Shown piece by piece: positions 36,701 to 48,960 of a stretch of DNA of 64,000 nt. Position numbers and translations under genes: made by a program. Within the stretch, counting starts at the first letter, position 1. Each line of letters opens with the position of its first letter. Origin of the DNA: Hevea brasiliensis (Eukaryota; Streptophyta; Magnoliopsida; Malpighiales; Euphorbiaceae). A model generated the notes under the pieces. It did not search any database, was not told the DNA's origin, and saw nothing but the letters and a program-made list of their open reading frames with translations. Location of the stretch: NCBI RefSeq assembly GCF_030052815.1, contig NC_079496.1:10431100-10495099 (forward strand), given 5' to 3'.

Positions 36701-37201
36701 CCCTCCAACTCAGCTGCATAGGAGGCCCAGCTTGTCTAACCTAGGGTACTTGACCAAAAGTACATGAGATATTATTTTACTAGTCATAATATGTCCTATT
36801 CTGTGTTGCTAAGCACATCTATTTTCTCCATGATCACAAGTAGTCAGAGGATTGACCCTTTTGATTTCATTTCTATGCAGATTACGGATTATTCATCCCT
36901 TCCACATTTTTGTAGAAAAGAAGGATCTGGCTCATCTCACCATACAGGAAATGGAACAGCTGACAATTGTTTCTCCTTTGATCATGACTTTCATCAACAG
37001 GTATACAATTATATCCAACAGCAAGCTGCTCTTTTAGAATCCATTTCACCAATCAAGCAGGGGTCAGTCCATGTTGATATCCCAGAGCCAGACCCAGAAG
37101 ATGCCAAAATTGCTAAGAGAATTGAATCCGAGTTACAAAAACTTGGGGGTCTGAGTGGACTCTCTAGCTCATTAAATGGCCTTAAAGTTAACGGTCATTG
37201 A
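27792..37201 (+). CDS. SEC14-like CRAL-TRIO phosphatidylinositol transfer protein
   Basis: Cytosolic lipid-exchange protein predicted to bind phosphatidylinositol or related lipids. Eleven exons by eye: 27792-27846, 27954-27982, 29105-29188, 29329-29382, 31976-32053, 32355-32408, 32779-32838, 32920-33015, 36110-36211, 36309-36389, 36881-37201. They close to 1014 bases (337 aa). The N-terminal CRAL-TRIO helix region includes [19 protein letters not shown] (about 39-57). The lipid-binding core spans about 75-245, with [46 protein letters not shown] and [12 protein letters not shown]. Exons 3 to 11 are all phase 0. Intron 10 uses a GC donor (AAG|GCAAGG). Introns 4 and 8 are swollen by RTE LINE insertions, yet every exon stays intact. 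The start is the first ATG of the conserved opening exon. Confidence 0.92.
29564..31324 (-). mobile_element. RTE-type LINE, 5'-truncated, in SEC14 intron 4 (antisense)
   Basis: A minus-strand copy flanked by a perfect 16-base duplication, TGTGCTAGAGGCACAA, at 29564-29579 and 31309-31324. Reverse-transcriptase pieces are readable: [14 protein letters not shown] (catalytic motif A, within 30503-30742) and [19 protein letters not shown] (motif C, within 30128-30460). A downstream piece with [19 protein letters not shown] lies at 29730-29918. Frames are broken between the pieces and the endonuclease is absent. Compared with the sibling copy in intron 8 it stops about 110 bases short at the 3' end and has no TTGAG tail, although the duplication abuts the truncated end. 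It is dead as an autonomous element. Confidence 0.88.
32138..32254. repeat. 58-base tandem duplication in SEC14 intron 5
   Basis: GTTGATGACCTGAAGTCC and the following segment ending TTTCTTCCTCAGG occur at 32138-32195 and 32196-32254 with few differences. The duplicated end resembles a splice acceptor (TTTCTTCCTCAG), so two pseudo-acceptors precede the real one at 32354. Confidence 0.75.
33304..35205 (+). mobile_element. RTE-type LINE, 5'-truncated, in SEC14 intron 8 (sense)
   Basis: A plus-strand copy flanked by a perfect 17-base duplication, AAGTATACCCCTTCATG, at 33304-33320 and 35189-35205. Readable pieces are [17 protein letters not shown] (RT motif A, 34058-34240), an RT motif C region with the aspartates in a disturbed frame followed by [15 protein letters not shown] (34369-34719), and [19 protein letters not shown] through [12 protein letters not shown] (34753-34980). 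The 3' end reads GCTTAGTTAAGTTGAGTTGAG, the short tandem tail typical of plant RTE elements. It is truncated 5' at nearly the same place as the intron 4 copy. Several frameshifts make it inactive. Confidence 0.9.
35488..35625. repeat. 68-base tandem duplication in SEC14 intron 8
   Basis: AAATCTATTTTAACTTCTTA and the following segment through TGATGATGTTCTTATTGT occur twice in a row with a 68-base period (copy starts at about 35488 and 35556). They differ by one substitution cluster. It lies just downstream of the LINE insertion. Confidence 0.8.
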
Positions 37202-38811
37202 AAATCAGATAATAACAATTTCAAATCCCTGCTGAAATCACACCGGAACCAAACTCTTGGTGACTGATTCATTCAGGACAGCTTTGGAGGCAAGTCTTTG
37301 TACTTGAGTTACCGATTACATTAGTGCTCACTTGCATCAGCTCGATGCAGGTTTGGCAAGATAAAGCTAATATTTTTGTAGATTGATAATCACTCTGGAG
37401 TGGATAATTATGACTCTGGCATTTTTAAAACCTTTTCTACTCTGATGCTAGAGTAAATGCTATTCCATTTTCTGTTATCTCTGAAACTATTGCGTGCCAG
37501 CATCTGTTGGCTCGTGCCAAGTAGTGTAGTAGCCAATGTGGTTAGTGTAGATTACTTTCATATTGGCTGGCTCATACCAAGCACAAAGCTTTGAATCACT
37601 TTGGTGTTAAATGTGCAATGTTTTTTCAATCAAGGAAATTAAACCCTTTGCTGTATAGTTAATACAAAAGGTAACTTATTCTTTGTATAAAAATGACTTT
37701 GATGTGAAACCATTTCAATAACCTTCTTCATATGAATCTACCTTGCATCTAGAAGTGGTACCATTTATGAGTTGCTTATTGCATATATTTTAAAATAAAA
37801 AAAGGCTGAAAAGATGTTTCTGAACTGATATGTTCTGCAGTTGGCATCCAGCAAGTTGTATATATGCATTTGTCAATCATAGCTAAACTTTAGAAAAACT
37901 TTCATGATACTATTGGCAGCAGAGAGGTTGGGCTTCCAAGGATGGTTAAATGTCTGTCCTTGCCTTTTTCGCCCCTAGAAGCTTATGAATAGGGCATATA
38001 TTGCAATAAATTTGCATGAGGGCAGCATTAAAAGATATATTTTTTTTTTCAATTTTTTTCAATTTTTGCATTTGATCTTAGGGCTTAATGATAGGAAAAA
38101 AAAATCCAAAATTTTATATTTTTCCAAATTTATTTTTTTTTTAATTTTATTAATTTTAAACCCAACTATTAATATTAATAATAATTTTAACCTATTTAGT
38201 AACTTAAAACTAAACTATAATAGCCTATGAAATTATTTTAATAAAAATAAATATAATTTTCAATAATTATGATGATAAAAAGTTATCTTTTGTACATTTT
38301 TACTTAAAAACTTAATAGAGAAGAAGAATATAAAAAAATTATATTATCAATATTTAAATAAATAACAGAAATATTTTTATTTGCTAATTGATATAATTGT
38401 ATAGAATTTATAAGTATATTTTCGTTTTCCTTCATTAAATGAACTAAAATGGTTATCAAAATTAGTAAATTATATTAAATTAATAAAATTTTAAAAAAAT
38501 GGTAAAATTAAAAAGCAAATTAGAGGATACTTTTATTCATTAGGCCTAATTTTAATACATTTTAGTCTCATTAAAAAGCCATATATATGTATATAAGTGT
38601 TTCCAATAGAAGAATTCAAATTTAATCTTCCTTCGAAAGGATTAATATTTTGTATACCATAAAATGGACATAAATAATAGCTTGATATATTTAAAACAAA
38701 AAAGCCATTTGCCCTTCTAATTTAAGAAATGGATTTCACCATGCAAAAATAGCAAATCAGGGGTGGAGGCAGAGGGGACAAGGGTAGCCTTGGCCTCCAG
38801 GCCTTTTAAAG

Positions 38812-38851
<40 letters not shown>

Positions 38852-39120
38852 TTTTTTTCTTTTTACAATCGAAATCGCATTCTCACAGTCCTATGGTAAT
38901 CATGAATGCATGTTGAAGGTTTAGAAAAGACCATACAAATTAATTATATGCACAATTACAAACTTCGAGTTTCAAGAAAGAGAAAAAAAGAAAATAATTC
39001 ACGCATTCTTACACGACATATAAGGATTTTGCTTAAAGCCCCTTTCCCTTCAACATCAATCTTGCATAACAGTGCATTCATGGAGAAAATAACAAAACCC
39101 ACCCGCTAGAATTCGAACTT
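37202..39120. other. Convergent intergenic region between SEC14-like and Apd1-like genes
   Basis: The two genes point towards each other, so both 3'UTRs should lie here. 38040-38560 is AT-rich and a (TA)n tract runs about 38813-38849. No gene or RNA is recognised. Confidence 0.55.
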
Positions 39121-42100
39121 CTAGTTCAGCTGTTTGTAGCAGTTATAGGCAACAGCTACCGACACTGCAGCACAGGCAACAGCAAGAGCTGCATATGTAT
39201 CCTCACGCTCCCAGCTCTCAAACCATGTTGGCATAGCGGCAACCTTACGCGTAGATAACCCTTTTCTGCTGCTCTTCTTCTTCTCAAGTGACCCCTTCAA
39301 ACCCTTCTCATTGGCATCTTGAGCCTCCTTATGAGGTAAGGAAAGATTTTGGCAACAAGTAGAATTTCCATTTTGCTGACAACATTTCACAACTTCTACT
39401 TCAGAACTTGTTGCTGCAGAGCATGCTTCATCTATCTGGGTTTGTGTCAACTTATTAGAGCTCTTTCCCACACCTGTATCACCTTTTAGTTGGAGCCTTA
39501 GCTCTTGGGATTTGATCTGCTCTTCTTCACATAAACCCATCTGGCCCCTGAAATCAGTACTCAAATGCCCATTAAAATAAACTAGGCATTTTTATTAATC
39601 AGGTATTCAGCAGAATCACCAGGGATAATAAATATGTGAATATCTAAAGATTAATGAAATCAGGAAGGAACATCATATAAGCATGCATCCGCTTGTTCCT
39701 AGTAGTCTAGTACAACCAGCAATCTCAAAGTTCAATCCCCCAGCTTGATCACAATTGATCAAAGGAACCGATATAATTTCACAATCTTATTGCAGATCTA
39801 TCATATATTCAACCACTGCAACCAAACTGTGGTTCCAGGGAAAAAGAAAATTTAAAAACTGCCTCAATAGCCAGCTTTGGCGAGAAATTTGGGAATTACC
39901 TCCATAGCCAATCTACAATTTCTCCTTTTCCAATATGCTGCTCTAGTAATATGGGTACGTCATCTGGGGTAACATATCCGTACCTGCAAGATTTTAAGAT
40001 TATTATCTTAAAATAGTTAGACTATCTAGAAATGAATCTATGCACTGCAGCAACAGAAACAAACAAATAAAGGATAAATTCAAAACTTAAGGTATGAGAA
40101 ATTGAAGAGACGCAGATCTGCCGCTTACCAGTGTCCAGTGATAACTCCATTCATGCTTGATCCAATAATAATGACATTTCCTGCATACTTATGCCCGCCA
40201 ATGTGAGAGCATGGGCTAGCAGACACTTTACCTCGAAGTCCATGTAATTCTATCTCCTCTTTGAATTTACTGACCAAAGCAGGACCACAAACACCACACC
40301 GACGATCTCGGGATCCATGAGAACATACAAAAACATAAAAGCCCTTAAGTGTTTCTGGAGTTCCAGGCAGCCATTCACCATCCTTCACAAGCACTTCCTC
40401 AACAAATGTGTCAACATCAAAATGTGTCAATCTCCTGCATCCTTCGCTAAGGTCAAGGTCAGTATTAAAGCAGAAAAATATGAATTCAAGAACAGGATCT
40501 AGAACCACAAAACCAGTCATTGATTGACCTGTATCTGATCATGTCTGGGAAGATTAATACATCTCCATTTGATGTCTCAGTTCCATCATGTCCCTCACAT
40601 ATTGTTAAGCGAGTCTAGATGACAAAATTGGGAATGAGCTTATATATTTATTTATTTACTTGTTTTACAAAAGAGCAGAGCCCATATAAGTAAACACATA
40701 TACATGAACACATAAAAAATGTACATCTACATGCAAATGTGTGCAGAAAAACAAAAACACAGATATCACATTAAATAAATTTACATCATGCTCAATTAAG
40801 CATAAAGCAGTCAACTACAAATGGCAGGCAACAGGATCGATAAACAAAATTCCATGCCAACCTAAATAAATCAATGCATGCAAATCTCTTTTGCCAAAAG
40901 TAATTCCGATACTAGATGAACTTCCATACTTTTGCGTTCTTATGATTAATGAAACAAGAAACTAACCAACTGCACACATAACTAACAATGAAATTCATTT
41001 AATGATTGATAGGCTGCATCTCCTAATCATTTTTCTTCCAGATTCTCCTAAATTAAGCATGCACATGAGAATTTGCATTCCAACACAGGCATTACACATA
41101 CATTTGTCACCGTATAGACAGACCACATGCACATAAAACATACAAACATGAATGATTGCTGTACAAAAAAACAAAAAATCCCAACTTTTATTATCCGTCC
41201 TTCACAATATACCAAACTAGATCATTCTGCTAAATAAAAACAAACATACTAAACATAACAGTCAGACAATCAATTCATGTGTGAAAGTCAAACACAAGCT
41301 AATAAATGACTATCAAAGAATTTTTCATAAGTTTCCTGCGTACATAAACCCATTAAGTAACCTGGTGATGACTCATAAGCCATAAGAGTCTCCTGCTCCT
41401 TGTGAAACTCAAACTTCTGTATTTCTTAGATGTCAGCATACATCTTGAACTGATTAATGATGATTAATTAATAAAAGTTTTCAAAATCAACTTCATTACA
41501 TTTCTTAGTCCACCAAAAGATAAGCCATAATAAACGACAGCTCCTATGAATAAGATTTTAGTACTAAAAATTATGCTGCAATATAAGAATCAAAATTTCA
41601 AAAATCCTGAGAGAAGGGTTTGTGGGTGTTTTCCTATCATAGTATTTATGTAATTCCATCGGGCAAGGTCCAAATGCCTCACTCAGTCACTTAAAGAGAA
41701 ATTTTAGAATTGTAGCAGTGATATGATGACTGAGCTCCAACTATTGGCTACCTAATATTATCATTTTTACCTTTGCTGGACCACATAAATAACAGGCAAT
41801 ACGTCAAGATTGAAATTTGCTCTCCCTCAACCAAGTCAAAGTCACAACATTAAATCTAACTCAAAGGGTGGGGGAAGGAATCCTGACCTTAAAATTTCTA
41901 ACAAATGGATTTGAATCCCATTTATTGACATTACTCGGTCTAATGAATTTGAAGAAACCCACATCAAACGTCAGTCTAATAAGTCCAAATTTGGGGCTTT
42001 CAAAAAATCCTATAGCACGAAACAAGCCCCAGTTCAGTTAACTGCAAAGAAAACCAACCCATAAAAAACTCCATTAGTCTCAAGCAAACACCTCCAAATG

Positions 42101-42768
42101 AGTCCAAAAGTTCAAATGATCCCACGGTCACTTCTCAAACTCAACCAGTCTACAAACCACCAAGACCCCATTCGAATTTAGGAACAGTAAGAGCACCCCA
42201 CATCAAAATTGAAACTCTAGGTCACACACCTTCAAATAACACATAAAATGAACCAATGCAGAAGCCTTCAAAAGAAACCCCTTTCAATTCACTAAAACCA
42301 GAGTAACCCAGATCCAAAATGAAGCCAAAAAGGACAAAACTGAAACAACCCACATCAAAAGCAAAAGGGGAAACAAACCTCTTTCTTCATATTACCCTTC
42401 CTAGCCATGACAGCAGCAGAGAGCAACCTAGGCAATCGATCAAACTCTGCAGCTTCGATCCTTGGTGGCCAGACAGACGGGTTCTTGTAACATAAAAACA
42501 TGTGACGTTCATAGAACTGCACAGTTCCAGCGAGAGGGCTCTGCCTGAACTCGGGCCTAGAGAAGCCGAATTCGGCATCACTGCTACTGGCGCTTTCGTT
42601 GAGAAAACCAGCGTCGTTTTGGAAGCTATTGGAGGCGCTGCCTAGGTGGGAACCAGATGGATCTGCGGTGAGGAAGGTAGTATCAAGATGGTCAGAAACT
42701 GTGATTGGAGAGGATGAGGATGAAGGATTATTGGGGTATAAAAGTGAATCTTCTCTGTTGCTTGTCAT
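39121..42768 (-). CDS. Sucrase/ferredoxin-like family protein (Apd1/Aim32-type [2Fe-2S])
   Basis: Thioredoxin-fold Fe-S protein of the family that includes yeast Apd1 and Aim32. Exons on the minus strand: 42768-42379, 40614-40529, 40434-40129, 39983-39900, 39547-39121. They close to 1293 bases (430 aa) with GT-AG junctions. Residues 1-90 are Ser-rich and disordered. The ligand set is C196-x8-C205 (VCSHGSRDRRCGVCG) and H236-x3-H240 (SPCSHIGGHK), the bis-cysteinyl, bis-histidinyl pattern established for Apd1-like clusters. A Cys-rich linker follows (KCCQQNGNSTCCQ). The C-terminus has a hydrophobic stretch (YAALAVACAAVSVAVAY) that could be a tail anchor. A start three codons upstream would need TTG, so I chose the ATG at 42768. 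The physiological partner is unknown. Confidence 0.9.
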
Positions 42769-44236
42769 GTCAGACAAATAAATGAAAGAGCTTTTTAGAG
42801 AGTTGTTGTTACAAAGGAGGTTGGGGATGGAGTGAGATGTGAGTGGTTTCTTTCAGTTCCAGTGGAGTAGGAAGAAGGGAGTATTTGTTGTATCGAGGCA
42901 GTAAGCTGGCTTTGACATTTTGTTTGGCTTATTTTCTCACTCCTTTTCTTTCTTTGTTCAGATGTTAAATGGGTAATCCATTTCTGATTAAATTACTATA
43001 CCGTGTAGTGTATCAAAATTAATAATTTAATCTTTATTTTTTTATAAATAATTAAAACATTTTAAACTCTTTCATCTTTTCATCAATAAAAATTAATTTT
43101 TTTATTTTAACCTAAAATATTTATATTCTTTAGTCTATATAATTTTAATTATATATAATATTTAATTCTTACAGTTACTAACATTTTTTATAAACGAATT
43201 AAAGATTTTGATTTTATAAAAAATATGAATATTTTAATTCAATTTTAAAAAATAAAAAATAATTAATTAATTTTGATAAAATACAGATACTTGATGGTAT
43301 TTACGCTTTCTTATATTATTATTTTAATTTAGATTAATATTTTTTATAAAAAAAAAAATTGCATTGTGGGTGAAATTTGAACTTGCAACCCTGAGTGACT
43401 TGTTGCTGAGTGCTGACACTGGAAAATGTTAGCAATTACCATAAATGTAAATTGTATAAATGTGATGGTTAAAAATAGAATAAAAGATTGTAGTAATTTA
43501 GATTCTACAGAAATCATCTATTTCCCATTTTACCAGAAATATAATAATATCCAGTTCTTTACAGGATTTTGCATAATTGAAACCATTTACAGCTTTAATT
43601 TCCCTTATCCATTAATATATCCACTTTCCAGTAAAGGATTCAATTTATTGAAACAAAGAAATGTACTTTGTATGGTAGCTAATCATCCTTGCTGTGCTTG
43701 TTAAGGAGCAAATAAATATAGGGTTGGTGACGAAAGTAATCCCAACCAAACCTGATAATGAATTCTCATCCAACCTTTGATTTTAAAATTAAAATCAATA
43801 ATAAGACTTTATAGCTACTCTACTTTGAGGCCTCTTAACATAGGCTTTGATTCACCTGTGGTCAGATGACAGATTTAATGAGGTCTAGAGAGCATCATTG
43901 CTACTACATGTTCACTATTGCTCACCAATCCTGAAGGGCCCAATTTAAGGTGCCCACCTTTTTTGGCCCCCATCAGTTTTAAGGAACAACCTTAAAGGAA
44001 AAAACTCATTCCTACTGCAGATCCTCAACCATTAATCTAATAAGTTTGTCTCTATAAAAAATCCACACTTCCCTAAACTTGCTTTCCATGCTCATCTTTT
44101 GATATCCACTCCTTAAACAGACGAGAGATCCAGGAATTTGATTCCACGAGTTTCAAATATACACACAAAATCAACTCATAACACAATGCCTCTATTAACC
44201 ATTGGTAATCACACAAAAGTCTTGCAAATGCAATTG
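42769..44236. other. Spacer between Apd1-like promoter and WEB 3' end
   Basis: 42769-42900 probably holds the 5'UTR and promoter of the minus-strand Fe-S gene. 43010-43370 is AT-rich. 44130-44236 probably belongs to the 3'UTR of the WEB gene. The 92-codon frame at 43426-43704 has no recognisable domain. Confidence 0.5.
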
Positions 44237-46771
44237 TCAGACAGGCTTCTCACCAGGAAGGTAAGAAGGAGATCCACCTTCAATTTGGTTCTTCTTACGC
44301 TGGAAGATGCCACTGAGATTAGGCAGAAGTACTTTCTTGGAAACAGAAGTCTTCTCCTTCTCCAACTTCCGGACCTCAATAACTTTCTGTGGTGCTGGGT
44401 TCTGCTTTTGAATCCTATAATGGTGAGGAGATGATTCTAATGACATCTGTGTCTCTGCTAGAATCCTTGATGCAGTTTCAGCCACCTTCTTTTGTTCTCG
44501 TTCACGCCACCTTCGAAGTTCTCCCTCAACTGCCCTCTTGGCTGCTTCAGCCATCTCTGCCCTCTTCAAAGCCTCCTGAGTTGCAACCTTCATATTCTCA
44601 ATCTCCTTCTGCATTGCCTCAAACTTCTTGAGAGCCTCATTTTCACTAGCCTTTACAGCTTCTACCTGAGCCATGGCTGCTGCCACTTTCATTTCTGCCA
44701 AAGTGTCAGACTCCTCAACTTTCCGGCTCAGAGCCTCATACTCCTCTCTGGAGATTGTGATATTGGCACCAGACTCCGAAGTTGAAGCACGAGCAGCATT
44801 AGTTTTCTCAGACAACATCTTGATCTGATTGAGTGCCCTTGTCTCTGCTGTCTTTGCTTCCTCAGCTTCTTCCAGAGCAACCCTCAACTTCTTCTCTGCT
44901 TCTTCAAGTTCAATCCTGGCTGCTTCAGCTTCCTTCTTCAACTCCTCAGCCCTGTGCTTCATTTCTACAGCTTCTTGTTGCGCATTCTCTGCTTCTGATG
45001 ACAGCTGATGGAGAGTTGAGATCATTTCTTCAGATGTACCTCTTGCTTTAGATTCCTCAGCAAGGGCTGCTTCAAGCTCAGCCTTGCTTTTGCGGAGCTT
45101 GACATGCAGGTTCCCAGCAATGGACTCCGTTTCCGCCTCTTTCTCCTTCAATTCAGAATGCTGCTTCTTCACATTCTCAAGTTCCAGCTTAAGAGAATCC
45201 AACAAACTTCGCAAGGAGCTTTCCTCTTCTGCTACTTTCTGCAATGACTCCTTAGCACCATCAAGCTCTGAAGTGACAGTTCTCACTGAATCCAGATCGG
45301 AAGCCTTAGCATTTTCCATCTGCTTTTGCAGAGCATCAATCTCATTCATTGTTTCAGCCAGTTGCTTTTCAAGATTCCGGGCAAGTTCAGGATCAAACTC
45401 ATTTTTCAATGCAAGAAGTTTATTTGCTGATGTTTCCAGGGTAGCTTTATAGGACTGCCTCAGAACATCCTTCTCAGCAAATGTTTTTGCTTGCTCTTGC
45501 TGGGCTTGCAGAGATGCTAGCTTCACTTGCCCAATTGATTCCTGTAGAGATGAGATTTCCCTAGAAAGCTCACTAACTTTTTCCACATTTGCTTTGACTG
45601 CATGTTCTGCTTCTGCAGCTTGATTTAAGGCAGCAAGTTTTGCTTCCAAGGATGCATCACATCCCTGTCGAATCTTCCGGAGTTCTTGCTTTGCAGCATC
45701 AAGTTCAGTAAACACAGTCATGTACTGTTCCCTGGCAGACTCCAGGTCCTGCTTCCTAGCACCATCAGATGCAGAAGTATCACCACTCTTTGCTGCTTCA
45801 ATTTCCTTTGCCTGGCTTTTAGCAGTTTCTGTTTCCTTAATTGCTGAATCTTTAGATTCAGTGACATTTCCAAGTTTTCGGGTCAGATCCTCAACTGTTC
45901 TTTTAGCCTTTTCAAGTTCAATGAGTGCTTGCGCTTTAGTTGTTTCCGCATTCTTCAGTTGATCCTTTAACTTGTTCAGCTCCTTCTGGGCCAGGTGGAG
46001 CTCTGTTTCCTTGGCCAAAACTCTCTTCAGTAATGAAACAGTAATGAAACAAACTAAGTCAATTATGCCAACAAGAGGAATATTGAATACAAATGTTATA
46101 AATATGAAAAATCTCAACAGGTGATAGGGAGAACTTGTTACAAACACAATTACTAAAATACTTCTTTCATTTAATTAATTTTACAGCAACAAGCACAGAT
46201 TCACTGGGATTCTTATTTCCAATAATTATGATCTTTAGAAGATAAGTATCCAGACAATAGGAAAAATTTATAGTTGACCTTGACTATCATGATGAGTATC
46301 TCAAAAAAAGTATAGTACCGTTAAATTCAAGCATAAATTTCTAAGAACATTGCTTTTGAAAAATGAATTATTTGAAGTTGCAATCATGCATGATTCATTT
46401 GTCCGTACAACAAACTAAAGGAAATGGTGCATAGTATTCACATTATGTAACTGCAGTACTAGAACACTGCCTTAAACTCCATAGAACTTTTGAATTTGAT
46501 AAAAGTTTAACTAATCAACATGGTGTATAGCTAATAAAAGAAGAAATTAGATGATATATTATAATATCAATATATAATATGACAAAAGAATCACTACTAC
46601 CTCGGCAGAATGAGGTTTTGCCTTCCTGATGGCTGGTTTTTCTCCTGAGAAAGTGCCTTCATCAAAGAGTGTGACAGCATCTTTAACAGACTGAAATGGT
46701 GCACTGGTGTCAATCTCTCCCACCTCTACTTTGGGAGAATCTGTCGCACTTTGATGTTCTTTTGCACCCAT
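44237..46771 (-). CDS. WEB-family coiled-coil protein (DUF827), At5g55860-like
   Basis: Long coiled-coil protein related to WEB1, which with PMI2 controls chloroplast photorelocation through actin. The closest subgroup by length and ends appears to be that of Arabidopsis At5g55860, reported as the touch-regulated phosphoprotein TREPH1; this match is from memory. Exons on the minus strand are 46771-46601 (57 codons) and 46024-44237, joined in phase 0 after SAE and before RVLAKETELHLAQKELNKLK, giving 652 aa. The opening SAPFQSVKDAVTLFDEG is the family's N-terminal motif. Residues 60-560 are almost pure heptad-like Glu/Lys/Ala/Leu coil. The basic tail KVLLPNLSGIFQRKKNQ and SPSYLPGEKPV are conserved-looking. 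Many open frames on the opposite strand are shadows of this exon. Confidence 0.9.
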
Positions 46772-48109
46772 ACCAATTAATTTATATATATTCTTAAATT
46801 ATCACCTGTTAAAAACTCAAAAAACAATATTCATTTATAACATGCAGGAAAAAAGACAGGTAACAATCTCAAGCTAGCTACAAATCAAACATCTACAAAC
46901 ATCTCTTGGAAGATAGAAGTAAATCACAATCCATGTATATTCTTTTATAGATTTACAGGACATATAAATTAAAGAGCCAAATGCACCTCATACAAGGCTT
47001 CATGGGAAAACAAATTGGAGATATGCAATGCATATATAATCAAAATCATCAAATCACCCAGCACCCTGTTGTATTTTCATCATATTCCCCACAGACATTG
47101 TGTTCCTTAATTAAAAAGAAATCCATAACTCTATAGATGCTCCTTCAAAATGCAAACCACATGAACTTGAAAACCAAGGGAAAATCTACATATTATCAAC
47201 CATAGCTGCATTTGATTAAAATCGCTTTCAATTTTCTTTTATGCACCATATTTCCCTCTAAACAGTAGTACAAATTCATAAAACATGTAAGACCAATGCA
47301 ATTTGAATACAATGAGCCACAAAATCAAATCAAGCATTCACCAGACTCATAATTAGAAATCCTAATAGAAGCATGAATCCAAAATGCAAGAGAACAAATA
47401 ATAAACAGGACTGGTTGCAAACCTTTAACAACACTAACTTTGAACTTCTGTTACAAGACATTATAATCACCCACTTGCAAATGCTAACTGTTATGCAGGT
47501 AATAAACACATGGGACAGACATATCCAGCAAGAACTAGCTTTTATATTCTCTATCTACCAATAATAACCCAGAATCTTGTCCAAGTCGGCTATTGGATAT
47601 TTAACAAAGGGGCTTAATAGTCTTGAAACCTTTTAAGAGCATGAAAAAATGATCAAAATGAAAAATTATCCAAGCATGCTGCTATCAGAATCCTCGCTCC
47701 CCAAAACCAACTAATCTGACTACACAAACAGCTAGGTTCATAAAGATCTTAAAACTGTACTAAGTTGTCAGGAACAAGCTTATACATCTTGAGAACTTAT
47801 CAGGCTTTTCCAGTTTCCATGACCTTCAGAGTCAAATAACAACTGAATGCACACAACCTAGTCCCACATCCAAATAAGGGTGACTAACAACAAAAGCATC
47901 TTTCAACTTTTTATCATCTCTACTGCAATCCAAACCTCACCATTCTTCCCGTCTAATGGTCCTACTATTCTTAAACAAGTTCCATGCTTCAGCATTGTTA
48001 CCATTGCTATCTGGTCACATTTGTCCCTTTTGATTCTTAATCTGGCTTTGTTTCTCACACGTTATCAATATACTTTTTGCATAAAAATATCATAGTTCTT
48101 GCAACAAGC

Positions 48110-48144
<35 letters not shown>

Positions 48145-48960
48145 TTAGTACTCAAATAGACTACACCGTAGAAATTATTAATAATCACCAGAAGAACAAT
48201 ACTTCTACATAAATAGCTCACAAATTCAAGCTCAGACCTAACTTAAAAACAGCATCTACTAGTTAAAAAACCTTCTTTTAAGTTGCCAATAATTCGCTTA
48301 CATAACATAATTAACAAATCACATCAAAGGAAAAAAATGAAAAGGAATGAAACAAGAAGCCAGACAAGGCAAGCACCTAAAAAGTTTCCTTTTTCAGGGG
48401 AAAAAAGCAAAAGAAAAGCAGTTAAGCGTTTGAAACTACAAAAATAACAAAAAGGAAAAGAGAAGGCATTCCTAAAATTACTTACCCAAAACAAACCCTA
48501 ATCAAGCTCCAGAGAGAAAAACCAAATGGTCAAAATGAAATCTTGACATCCTCACTAAGTCAGGAAACGATAAATGATCGTTGATCATCTTCTTCATGAT
48601 CCCACGAAAACCCTTTAACCTTTGGACACAAAGACTCAAACCCACCAATGAATCCTAAAAAACAGGGGAGGCGAGAATCTCCAAGAAAATTCGGCAATGA
48701 TTTTCTCAGCCAAGAAAGCAGTTCCTTAGATAATCTCTGAGTTTTTGAATCAAAAGTTGAAAAAGGATGCCTTTTTGGGAATCGAAACGGCAAAGTTGAG
48801 ATGCTGAGAGAGAGAGAGAGAGCGAGAGGGGGAAAAGTTTGAACTGTTCAGAGACAAATTTTATAGCGGCGAGTCGAGTGGAAAGAGAGAAAAAGAGGAC
48901 GTTCGTGTTGCAGTTTCTGTACGTTTGGATTGCAAGGGTGTTTTTGACTACTTTGTACAA
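46772..48960 (-). promoter_or_regulatory. Probable 5'UTR exon, leader intron and promoter of the WEB gene
   Basis: Reading the minus strand, a strong donor (TTTTGG|GTAAGT) lies at 48486/48485 and an acceptor (TTTTTAACAG) ends at 46806, 35 bases before the ATG. This implies a leader intron of about 1.7 kb. The leader exon holds a telo-box-like AAACCCTAA on the plus strand near 48493-48501 and a (CT)n tract (about 48804-48825). The intron carries a (TA)n tract at about 48110-48138. No other gene is seen inside; the 71- and 63-codon plus-strand frames look like chance. The transcription start is probably near 48850-48950. Confidence 0.5.

Noticed and set aside
36989..37010. Possible extra intron in SEC14 exon 11 at CAACAG|GTATAC
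   Set aside because: The sequence reads through in frame as [11 protein letters not shown], matching the family pattern, so no intron is needed.
43365..43425. tRNA-like or retroelement-like segment (GTGAAATTTGAACTTGCAAC)
   Set aside because: No cloverleaf can be drawn and no A/B box pair at proper spacing is visible.
44389..45962. Several plus-strand open frames of 70 to 122 codons
   Set aside because: They lie opposite the long WEB coiled-coil exon and are Ser/Leu/Phe-rich, as expected from the complement of Glu/Lys/Ala codons. They are shadows.
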